Shown: positions 1-4,193, numbered from the stretch's first letter. The stretch is 5,100 nucleotides of DNA from an uncultured Rickettsiales bacterium (GCA_934725005.1 CAKVBE010000083.1:1-5100), one strand, 5' to 3'. The notes: generated by a model not told the origin, from the letters alone. A program made the numbers and translations.

Positions 1-216
1 ATTCGATCCAGCTCGTAACATATCAATCTTGTTGTCTTCTTTTATTGTCAATGAGCTAAATATTTGTCCGGTTTCTGTTTGATAATATCTTGGTGTTGAA
101 TTATCTATTATGACACACTTTCTTTTTAACTCTACAATATCATATATCTGCAATATTTCACCGTTAAATAATTCAATTCGGTCTAACCTTGTTTTTCCAA
201 TTTTTAATTCTTTCAA
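1..216 (-). CDS. Hypothetical protein, N-terminal 72 residues, TTG start, cut by left edge
   Basis: The frame stays open for 72 codons to the window edge. It begins with TTG at 216-214; an AAGGAG ribosome-binding site lies 8 nt upstream (225-230) and an in-frame TAA lies at 222-220, so no longer start is possible. The next in-frame ATG is only about seven codons from the edge and has no such site. The visible peptide begins LKELKIGKTRLDRIELFNG; it is mixed charged/hydrophobic, looks soluble, and shows no signal peptide or membrane segment. I do not recognise the family. A hairpin terminator (301-325) separates it from the toxin-antitoxin locus on the minus strand, so it is probably transcribed separately. 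No convincing promoter is visible between 216 and 300. Coding status rests on the ribosome-binding site and the open frame. Confidence 0.62.
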   Translation of the reverse strand, partial: MKELKIGKTRLDRIELFNGEILQIYDIVELKRKCVIIDNSTPRYYQTETGQIFSSLTIKEDNKIDMLRAGSN

Positions 217-224
217 ACTTTTAT

Positions 225-230
225 CTCCTT
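225..230 (-). promoter_or_regulatory. Ribosome-binding site deciding a TTG start
   Basis: AAGGAG on the minus strand, 8 nt before the TTG at 216-214. It is the main evidence for the non-ATG start of the left-edge gene. Confidence 0.7.
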
Positions 231-300
231 TCAAACAACAAACTGAGCACATCAGATTATTCTCTTTTTCTTTCATCGTTTTTGTTTAAAAGAAGCAATT

Positions 301-325
301 AAAAAAGACACTTTTTAGGTGTCTT
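301..325 (-). terminator. Rho-independent terminator, minus direction
   Basis: A perfect 7-bp stem AAGACAC/GTGTCTT (305-311 with 319-325) has a 7-nt loop. Read on the minus strand it runs straight into about six U residues (306-301, partly shared with the stem base). On the plus strand the 3' side is AAAATTTT, so the minus direction fits better. It would stop minus-strand transcripts that pass the hairpin at 530-560 before they enter the left-edge gene. It sits immediately upstream of the toxin promoter and overlaps its -35 box by 2 nt. Confidence 0.6.
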
Positions 326-352
326 AAAATTTTAAAAAAATTATGCTATAAT
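324..352 (+). promoter_or_regulatory. Toxin mRNA promoter
   Basis: -35 TTAAAA (324-329, 4 of 6 to consensus), 17-nt spacer, consensus -10 TATAAT (347-352) with an extended TG element (344-345). The predicted start is near 357-359, giving a leader of about 40 nt before the toxin GTG. Confidence 0.75.
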
Positions 353-357
353 TTTTA

Positions 358-382
358 TGTTGTCGTACCCAATCTGGCAACA
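358..382 (+). promoter_or_regulatory. 5'-terminal stem-loop of the toxin mRNA
   Basis: 358-365 pairs with 375-382 (TGTTGTCG with TGGCAACA, 8 bp including two G-U pairs) around a 9-nt loop. The stem sits at the predicted 5' end of the mRNA and finishes just before the Shine-Dalgarno region (385-393). In known Fst-type loci, 5' structures stabilise the mRNA and limit its translation; the same role here is inferred. The loop contains ACCC, which could also pair with part of the G-rich ribosome-binding site. Confidence 0.5.
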
Positions 383-390
383 GTGAGGGG

Positions 391-422
391 GTGTCTGCGT
401 GTCAATCTTTGTATCTTTTCTT
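391..422 (+). repeat. Direct repeats DRa and DRb, toxin copy
   Basis: DRa is GTGTCTGCGTG (391-401), covering the end of the ribosome-binding site and the GTG start codon. DRb is TATCTTTTCTT (412-422), inside the coding region. Both recur at 566-576 (10 of 11 identical) and 582-592 (11 of 11). The antitoxin RNA is transcribed across the second copies in the opposite direction, so it is complementary to the toxin start region. Confidence 0.8.
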
Positions 423-494
423 GTTTCTGTTGCGGCAAGTGTAGCTGGCTACTACATCTGCAAGTGGTTAGATAGAAACAATAGCGACAACTAA
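399..494 (+). CDS. Type I toxin, Fst/PepA1-like small membrane peptide (31 aa)
   Basis: A 31-residue peptide begins VSIFVSFLVSVAASVAGYYI (first residue fMet) and ends CKWLDRNNSDN. One hydrophobic segment (residues 3-21) is followed by a short charged, polar tail, the plan of Fst, PepA1/SprA1 and related type I toxins that insert in the cytoplasmic membrane. The IFV start and the WL-x-R-N tail resemble what I recall of PepA1. The start is GTG at 399, preceded by a G-rich Shine-Dalgarno sequence (385-393, AGGGGGTG) 5 nt away; an in-frame TGA at 384-386 excludes a longer form. The gene has its own promoter (324-352), a structured leader, a terminator hairpin (530-560), and a convergent antisense RNA with matching repeats. 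The expected role is killing or growth arrest of cells that lose the element. Toxicity is inferred; peptide and locus plan are seen directly. Confidence 0.85.
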   Translation: MSIFVSFLVSVAASVAGYYICKWLDRNNSDN

Positions 495-529
495 CCCAAA
501 ACGGACTCTCAACCGTAGTAAATGAGAAA

Positions 530-560
530 AACCCTCAATAGTGGCTGGCTATTGGGGGTT
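530..560. terminator. Bidirectional terminator shared by toxin mRNA and antitoxin RNA
   Basis: A 12-bp stem (530-541 with 549-560) has a 7-nt loop, TGGCTGG. On the plus strand it is fully paired with one G-U pair and followed by TTCTTTT; on the minus strand it has one A-C mismatch and is followed by a U-run. It ends the toxin mRNA on one strand, and the antitoxin RNA and probably the rep operon transcript on the other. Confidence 0.85.
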
Positions 561-565
561 CTTTT

Positions 566-592
566 GTGTCTACGTGCTTTATATCTTTTCTT
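566..592 (-). repeat. Direct repeats DRa and DRb, antitoxin copy
   Basis: GTGTCTACGTG (566-576) and TATCTTTTCTT (582-592) repeat the toxin-side copies at 391-401 and 412-422 in the same order and orientation. The gap between them is 5 nt here and 10 nt in the toxin copy, so the two pairing blocks would be separated by an internal bulge. Confidence 0.8.
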
Positions 593-602
593 AGCTATTT
601 TT

Positions 603-631
603 AGTATAACACATAAAAACAGCCTTTACAA
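603..631 (-). promoter_or_regulatory. Antitoxin RNA promoter
   Basis: Minus-strand -35 TTGTAA (631-626), 17-nt spacer, -10 TATACT (608-603), with an extended TG element one base upstream of the -10 (611-610). This is a strong constitutive-looking promoter, as expected for an antitoxin RNA that must be in excess. Its -35 box lies inside an inverted repeat (626-648). Confidence 0.75.
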
Positions 632-648
632 GTGTATCCACTTAGTAA
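626..648. repeat. Inverted repeat over the antitoxin -35 box
   Basis: TTACAAGTG (626-634) and CACTTAGTAA (639-648) pair over nine base pairs with one bulged base and a 4-nt loop. It lies just after the stop codon of the accessory gene and covers the antitoxin -35 box. It could be a protein operator, or a weak intrinsic terminator for the rep operon: on the minus strand a five-U run follows about six bases later. The sequence does not decide between them. Confidence 0.4.
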
Positions 649-658
649 GCAATATATA

Positions 659-1120
659 CTACTTTCCAAAAATTCTCTCCCAAAATCCCTTTTTTGGTTT
701 TTCCTCTGTATCATTAACTTCTTCAAGCTGATGTATCCTCTGTTTACTCAAAAAATGTAATTGTTGCTCTTGATTTAATGAATGCTGTAATTCGACTATT
801 TGTTTATCTTTTATATCAATTTGCTTTAACAAAAATTCAATAAAATTATTATCATTATTTTCTGTAATTATTTTATTATGTATTTTATCATTTTGAGGTT
901 GAAAGAGTTGACTGTCAGATTGAAAATAAGGTTGAAAAGGTTGACTAACTTCTTTACCATAAATATCACTTAAAGCCTTTATATTCAAGTATTTAACACC
1001 ATTTTCAACCTTTAAATACGGGTTTAATGAAGTTGACAACCTTTTATAGACCGATTGTTTACTTACATTTGCAATTTTAGCAAAATCTTTTATACTTAAC
1101 CACTCATTTTTTTTAGTCAT
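659..1120 (-). CDS. Plasmid replication accessory DNA-binding protein (RepX/DUF536-like)
   Basis: A 153-residue protein. Residues 8-30 form a helix-turn-helix (IKDFAKIANVSKQSVYKRL). Residues 57-76 are a Q/F/P-rich linker containing two copies of SQ(P/L)FQP. Residues 93-134 look like a coiled coil (LLKQIDIKDKQIVELQHSLN and beyond), and the basic/aromatic end reads KKGFWERIFGK. This order, HTH, variable linker, coiled coil, GFW-x-R-x-FGK tail, matches the small accessory proteins downstream of rep on many Gram-positive plasmids (DUF536/RepX type). They bind DNA and are thought to affect copy number or stability without being essential. The gene starts 12 nt after the rep stop codon. Its AAGGGG ribosome-binding site (1127-1132) abuts that stop, so it is co-transcribed and perhaps translationally coupled. 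The family call is from memory of the pattern. Confidence 0.75.
   Translation of the reverse strand: MTKKNEWLSIKDFAKIANVSKQSVYKRLSTSLNPYLKVENGVKYLNIKALSDIYGKEVSQPFQPYFQSDSQLFQPQNDKIHNKIITENNDNNFIEFLLKQIDIKDKQIVELQHSLNQEQQLHFLSKQRIHQLEEVNDTEEKPKKGFWERIFGK
897..946. repeat. 17-bp direct repeat inside the accessory gene
   Basis: 897-913 and 930-946 match at 15 of 17 bases (GGTTGAAAGAGTTGACT and GGTTGAAAAGGTTGACT) at a 33-bp period. On the coding strand they encode SQLFQP and SQPFQP, 11 residues apart, in the linker between the HTH and the coiled coil. It looks like an in-frame tandem duplication. Confidence 0.7.
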
Positions 1121-1132
1121 TTTAAACCCCTT

Positions 1133-2596
1133 TTAGCTATTCCACCACTTATAAACTGTCTTTTTACTCAATCCTGTATCACGTATACAATCAACTTTTC
1201 TACCATCTGAATTATTTATTCTCCATTGTTTAACTGTATCCTCTGCCGTTCCACTGCCTTTAGGTCTACCACCACCAGAAACATTTTCGCCCATTTCGGC
1301 TTTCAAATGCCTAATACCTCTGGCAAGTTTTAAATGCTGTTCCTGTTTTCTATAATTTCTTTTATTAGGAATTAATTCTATACCTGTTTTCTTTGAAATA
1401 AACTCTATTCGCCTACTATATGCCGTTTCATTGGCTGTATAATAAGTTTTTAATGCACAAATAACATCATAGTCGGTAAAATGGTTATCCTCGGAAACTG
1501 TCATTTGCTCAAATCGTTCAGCAACTTTTCTACAATCGCTTTCTACTTGTTCAGGCTCTATCTGACATTGAACCGCAAGACTACACAGATTTTCCAAGCA
1601 ATTATAACGCTTTCCAACAACAGCACCGCTTAATATTTTCTCAATCCAATTAAAATAAATCGGTTTATATCTATTAAAATGACCTTTTTCTTTACCCTCT
1701 AATATTCTACGTTGATACCATTTCGGATATAATTCTTTTGCTTGTTCCAAAGTACATTTTGTCCTATAAAAACTTTCTATACGCTTATCTTCAGGTAAAA
1801 ATTTATTTATATATTCAACTGTTACTTTTTCCCCTACTAAAAATGCCATAACATAAGAGCCGCTTTTAGTTATAGACCCTACACACCTAAACGGTTGATT
1901 AAGACTCTCATACTGTATATTGTCACAAGCTGTTGTTACGAACTGTGTCCATATTCTCGGTGTTAACCACTTTTTAGCTTCGCTTAATGCTTTATATATG
2001 TTTTTCCATAAAGGAATTGGTCTTTCAAAAACATAGTATAAATGTAATCCATTACCACTACAAACTACATAAGTTGGTTTAGGTATCGGTAAATAGTCAC
2101 GTTCCCAACTATAAACCAACTCATCAATACCATTCTTAGGTTCTATATAATCAACTTCAATACATAAAGCATATAAATACCTTGCGTTTTCTATTTTCCT
2201 ACTTCTACCACTATAACTTATAGGACTTATCATACAAAAATTTTCTGAAGCATCTATAAGGTCATATAATTCAATATTTCCCTGTGTTACAGTATATCGC
2301 TTACCCCTATACTCTTGATGTCCTTTAGAATTCAACTTAGGTATACCATTCAAAAGCACTTGTGGAACACGTTCAACAGCAATACCAGCATACTCACCTG
2401 TTATATAATCATCAGGCATACGCCCAACCTCTAAGTCATCACCAAATAAATCATTATAAAAATCAACAGCACTAACAGACGTATACCCTTTTTCCGACAA
2501 CTTAGATGCCCACAAAGGTGGTTGTATACCTAAACTACCTACCCAATAATCTATATTTTCTACATAATCATCATAACTCAAAGAAGAATATCCCAT
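1133..2596 (-). CDS. Plasmid replication protein, archaeo-eukaryotic primase (AEP)-like
   Basis: A 487-residue protein, probably the replication initiator/primase of the element. The primase-like core shows an acidic metal-binding motif at 145-150 (CIEVDY, E147 and D149), the nucleotide-binding SGNGLH motif at 180-185 (H185) and a third motif around 233-241 (NQPF-R-x-VGS). A helical PriCT-like region spans about 330-390. The C-terminal part has an AT-hook-like GGRPKGSG (442-449) and an HTH near 466-485 (GRKVDCIRDTGLSKKTVYKW) for DNA binding. I recognise this arrangement from mobile-element replication proteins of gut Bacillota. The chosen start, ATG 2596-2594, has GGAGGTGA (2601-2608) 4 nt upstream. 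The longer GTG frame from 2662 begins at the predicted transcription start and is rejected. Gene order promoter-rep-accessory supports a replication operon. No helicase domain is visible, so a host helicase is presumably recruited. Confidence 0.85.
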   Translation of the reverse strand: MGYSSLSYDDYVENIDYWVGSLGIQPPLWASKLSEKGYTSVSAVDFYNDLFGDDLEVGRMPDDYITGEYAGIAVERVPQVLLNGIPKLNSKGHQEYRGKRYTVTQGNIELYDLIDASENFCMISPISYSGRSRKIENARYLYALCIEVDYIEPKNGIDELVYSWERDYLPIPKPTYVVCSGNGLHLYYVFERPIPLWKNIYKALSEAKKWLTPRIWTQFVTTACDNIQYESLNQPFRCVGSITKSGSYVMAFLVGEKVTVEYINKFLPEDKRIESFYRTKCTLEQAKELYPKWYQRRILEGKEKGHFNRYKPIYFNWIEKILSGAVVGKRYNCLENLCSLAVQCQIEPEQVESDCRKVAERFEQMTVSEDNHFTDYDVICALKTYYTANETAYSRRIEFISKKTGIELIPNKRNYRKQEQHLKLARGIRHLKAEMGENVSGGGRPKGSGTAEDTVKQWRINNSDGRKVDCIRDTGLSKKTVYKWWNS

Positions 2597-2600
2597 AAAA

Positions 2601-2608
2601 TCACCTCC
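2601..2608 (-). promoter_or_regulatory. Rep ribosome-binding site deciding the start
   Basis: GGAGGTGA, a near-perfect anti-16S match, lies 4 nt before ATG 2596-2594. It moves the start 22 codons inside the longest open frame. A CCCCCC run about 20 nt upstream in the 66-nt leader could pair with G-rich parts of this site. Confidence 0.8.
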
Positions 2609-2668
2609 AAAAACCCAAAAACTATATAGGGGGGCGTATATTAACAATAGAATTTTTTCCACCTTTTT

Positions 2669-2697
2669 ATTATATGTTATGCCACTTATACTATCAA
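2669..2697 (-). promoter_or_regulatory. rep operon promoter
   Basis: Minus-strand -35 TTGATA (2697-2692), 17-nt spacer, consensus -10 TATAAT (2674-2669). Transcription should start near 2662, leaving a leader of about 66 nt before the rep ATG. Both hexamers and the spacing are identical to the resolvase promoter at 3701-3729. Confidence 0.8.
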
Positions 2698-2766
2698 TGT
2701 TTTTTTACTTTTTTGTCTTAATATTTTGTTCTTCGCTTTTGAATGTTTTAAACTTCCTTGAATTCC

Positions 2767-2798
2767 CTTGTAAAATTGCCTGTAATCCATTTTACAAG
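2767..2798. repeat. Inverted repeat 1 of the putative origin
   Basis: Perfect 10-bp arms CTTGTAAAAT (2767-2776) and ATTTTACAAG (2789-2798) flank 12 nt. No U-run follows on either strand, so it is not a typical terminator. Confidence 0.75.
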
Positions 2799-2802
2799 TA
2801 TT

Positions 2803-2822
2803 AGTAATATTAAAATATTACT
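2803..2822. repeat. Inverted repeat 2 of the putative origin
   Basis: Perfect 9-bp arms AGTAATATT and AATATTACT are separated by 2 nt. This near-palindrome of AT-rich DNA suits a dimeric protein site or a melting element. Confidence 0.75.
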
Positions 2823-2832
2823 TTTAACAAAA

Positions 2833-2860
2833 ATACGCTTAAAATTGATTTTAAGTGTAT
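2833..2860. repeat. Inverted repeat 3 of the putative origin
   Basis: 13-bp arms ATACGCTTAAAAT and ATTTTAAGTGTAT have a 2-nt spacer and one mismatch (2837/2856, a G-T pair). It is the longest symmetry in the window. Confidence 0.75.
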
Positions 2861-2882
2861 AAAACGCCCTGCTATACTATCT

Positions 2883-2918
2883 TGATATTTTTAATACAGT
2901 ATAAACGGTTTTTAATAC
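2883..2918. repeat. Direct repeat TTTTTAATAC, 21-bp spacing
   Basis: TTTTTAATAC occurs at 2888-2897 and 2909-2918, two helical turns apart. The extended form TGATATTTTTAATAC (2883-2897) recurs with one extra T at 3737-3752, upstream of the resolvase gene in the same orientation. It could be a binding site for Rep or the resolvase. Confidence 0.5.
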
Positions 2919-2931
2919 CCCTATAGCACAT

Positions 2932-2957
2932 AAAAAGCGGCATTAAAATAACGCCGC
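2932..2957 (-). terminator. Resolvase gene terminator
   Basis: On the minus strand GCGGCGTTA pairs with TAATGCCGC (2957-2949 with 2945-2937; nine pairs, one G-U) around a 3-nt loop and is followed by UUUUU (2936-2932). It begins 8 nt after the resolvase stop codon. Confidence 0.85.
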
Positions 2958-2965
2958 CATAATTT

Positions 2966-3649
2966 TTATACTTTTAATTCCTCTACTACTGATTTTTTGT
3001 ATTTATAAAAAGTATTTCTAGAAATTTTATTATCTTCAATAAATTGCTTATCTGTTTCAGTCCCACCAAAATCTTTTAATTGACGTTTCATTCTTTCCTT
3101 CATAGTTATTGATTTATTGGTAATTAACTTCGTTCCTTGTTCTATACCTTGTTTTTTATCACTTTTGGCTATCCCTTCTTTTACTCTCTGCCGTAAGTCA
3201 ATTACTTCTTTTTCAGCTTGTTCAAATGCTATTCGTATTTGTTTTTCAGCTAACTTCTTAAAATAATTGTTTAATCCTTTAAATATCTCGTCCTCATCAG
3301 TTCCTTGCAGCTCAATTTTGTCTTTCAAATTTTCGGCGTATACATCAGTATCAATATAATGTTCTTTTAAGAATACGAGATTTACACCTTTTTCAAATAA
3401 TTCAAAATAGGTCTTTACTCCCTCATCTGCATTTCTGCTCATTCGTGAAACACTGTCAAATATAATTGTATCTTTAGGCTTTACTTTTTTCAGTAACTTT
3501 TCAAATTCTTCTCTACCTTCTATCTTAGTTCCAGTATATTTTTCTGAAAAAATAATAACATTTGCATTATATTGTTTAATATTATCTATTTGACGCTGTA
3601 ATTTCTGTGTTTTGGTTGATACTCTCGCATATCCGTATATATTACACAT
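2966..3649 (-). CDS. Serine recombinase, resolvase/invertase family
   Basis: A 227-residue protein. The catalytic domain (about 1-145) shows YGYARVST with nucleophile Ser11 and Arg9, GREEF with Arg46, and FDSVSRMSRN with Arg69 and Arg72, matching the catalytic serine and arginines of the resolvase family. A long charged helix (about 118-165) leads through a linker to a C-terminal HTH (about 200-220, IEDNKISRNTFYKYK). It should cut and rejoin DNA at a res-type site, most likely resolving plasmid multimers; inversion or transposon resolution is also possible. The start is ATG 3649-3647, with AGAGGTGA 7-8 nt upstream; a TTG nine codons earlier is less likely. The gene has its own promoter (3701-3729) and terminator (2932-2957). 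Ser replaces the usual Asp before the first arginine of the DR-x-x-R motif, a variant I associate with a gut-Bacillota subfamily. Confidence 0.92.
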   Translation of the reverse strand: MCNIYGYARVSTKTQKLQRQIDNIKQYNANVIIFSEKYTGTKIEGREEFEKLLKKVKPKDTIIFDSVSRMSRNADEGVKTYFELFEKGVNLVFLKEHYIDTDVYAENLKDKIELQGTDEDEIFKGLNNYFKKLAEKQIRIAFEQAEKEVIDLRQRVKEGIAKSDKKQGIEQGTKLITNKSITMKERMKRQLKDFGGTETDKQFIEDNKISRNTFYKYKKSVVEELKV

Positions 3650-3688
3650 ATCAATTTCACCTCTGTATTGAATCAAACTTTAGTATCT

Positions 3689-3711
3689 TTTGATATTGTT
3701 ATTATATCAAA
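3689..3711. repeat. 23-bp inverted repeat over the resolvase -10 box
   Basis: Perfect 8-bp arms TTTGATAT (3689-3696) and ATATCAAA (3704-3711) flank 7 nt. The right arm overlaps the -10 TATAAT, so a dimer bound here would block transcription. Confidence 0.7.
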
Positions 3712-3729
3712 TCATAGCTAGGTTATCAA
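3701..3729 (-). promoter_or_regulatory. Resolvase gene promoter
   Basis: Minus-strand -35 TTGATA (3729-3724), 17-nt spacer, -10 TATAAT (3706-3701). The start is predicted near 3694, inside the inverted repeat at 3689-3711, with a leader of about 45 nt. Confidence 0.78.
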
Positions 3730-3784
3730 TATAAAATGATATTTTTTAATACTTTTTATTTTTAGGTTTATTTTGATACTTTTG

Positions 3785-4193
3785 TAAGTAGTTCGGTGTT
3801 ATCGTATACCATATCGTAAGATTTAATTTTCTTCTATTTTTCCATAAATTATATTTTGAAAGGTTTATTTTTAACTATATTTTTTATATAATTTTATTTG
3901 TCGTATTTTTAGCTTTGTTTCCTATAGGTTTAAACTTATGTCTATCTTAATTGAATTTCATATCAACACCTAAAAGTCCTGATAAAACCTATTAAAATAA
4001 CTTTTATTATAGATTTATTATTTATCGCTATAAAAAATAAAAAGGTATCTATACTGGATACCTTTTACACTCAGTTGTTTAATTTTAAATTAGTAATGTT
4101 TATCATTATTGGTTATTATATTGATATAGACTTGATTATTTTTTTGCAAAAATGTTTATAAAATCTGTATTTTCCTTATCTTTTAGCCATTTT
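3785..4193. other. Non-coding AT-rich spacer
   Basis: I see no gene here. It contains TATCGTA twice, 12 bp apart (3800-3806 and 3812-3818), ATAGGTTT with a distant inverse copy AAACCTAT (3924-3931, 3985-3992), and the terminator at 4040-4066. 4067-4193 would be the 3' untranslated part of the right-edge gene. A rolling-circle origin might be expected near that gene, but none is recognisable. Confidence 0.5.
4032..4066 (-). terminator. Terminator of the right-edge replication gene
   Basis: A perfect 10-bp stem AAAAGGTATC/GATACCTTTT (4040-4049 with 4057-4066) has a 7-nt loop. On the minus strand it is followed by UAUUUUUU (4039-4032). It lies about 128 nt after the stop codon at 4194. The plus-strand side has only the short T-run at the stem end, so activity in that direction is less certain. 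Confidence 0.8.

Larger units (their letters stand above)
525..597 (-). ncRNA. Antisense antitoxin RNA, about 72 nt, Fst RNA II-like
   Basis: Transcription from the minus-strand promoter (603-631) should start near 596-598 and end in the U-run after the hairpin at 530-560. From its 5' end the RNA carries complements of DRb (582-592) and DRa (566-576), then the terminator hairpin. The repeat complements can pair with the toxin ribosome-binding site, GTG start and early codons. The hairpin region is fully complementary to the 3' end of the toxin mRNA because both RNAs share it. This matches the two-region pairing known for RNA I/RNA II of the par locus of pAD1. No coding frame is needed to explain it. 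Confidence 0.78.
2698..2931. other. Non-coding inverted-repeat region, putative origin
   Basis: No gene is visible between the rep promoter and the resolvase terminator. The stretch is very AT-rich. It contains three inverted repeats in tandem (2767-2798, 2803-2822, 2833-2860), a split TATACT/AGTATA pair (2873-2878, 2898-2903), and TTTTTAATAC repeated at 2888-2897 and 2909-2918. Position directly upstream of rep, AT content and dense symmetry make it the best candidate for the replication origin or a Rep-binding region. This is inferred: I see no textbook iteron array and no DnaA box that I trust. Confidence 0.45.
3681..3784. promoter_or_regulatory. Candidate res site / resolvase operator region
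   Basis: About 100 bp directly upstream of the resolvase gene holds several related motifs: AGTATC (3682-3687), a 23-bp inverted repeat (3689-3711), TATCA/TGATA (3724-3728, 3737-3741), the TGATATTTTTTAATAC copy (3737-3752) and TTTTGATACTTTT (3771-3783). Clustered GATA/TATC half-sites before a resolvase gene, covering its promoter, fit a res site with accessory subsites and autorepression. Subsite boundaries and the crossover point are not assigned. Confidence 0.45.

Noticed and set aside
522..731. A 69-codon plus-strand open frame
   Set aside because: It runs through the shared terminator hairpin, the antitoxin RNA and the 3' end of the accessory gene, has no ribosome-binding site, and its predicted protein resembles nothing I recognise.
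2522..2640. Plus-strand TTGTAT-17-AATAAT (2522-2550) as promoter of a counter-transcribed RNA over the rep start
   Set aside because: Both boxes are weak and no terminator hairpin with a U-run follows on the plus strand, so the match is no better than expected in such AT-rich DNA.
2597..2662. A 22-codon N-terminal extension of Rep from GTG 2662, hydrophobic and signal-peptide-like
   Set aside because: GTG 2662 coincides with the predicted transcription start and has no ribosome-binding site, whereas GGAGGTGA sits 4 nt before ATG 2596. The hydrophobic stretch is translated leader sequence.
3650..3676. A nine-codon extension of the resolvase from TTG 3676
   Set aside because: ATG 3649 has AGAGGTGA at good spacing and places the catalytic serine at residue 11, usual for the family.
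3800..3818. TATCGTA repeated 12 bp apart as an iteron array
   Set aside because: Only two 7-bp copies are present; an iteron array would need more and longer units.
3921..3992. ATAGGTTT/AAACCTAT inverted pair and CCTATAGG palindrome
   Set aside because: The arms are short and 53 bp apart in AT-rich DNA, with no link to a gene start, so chance is likely.
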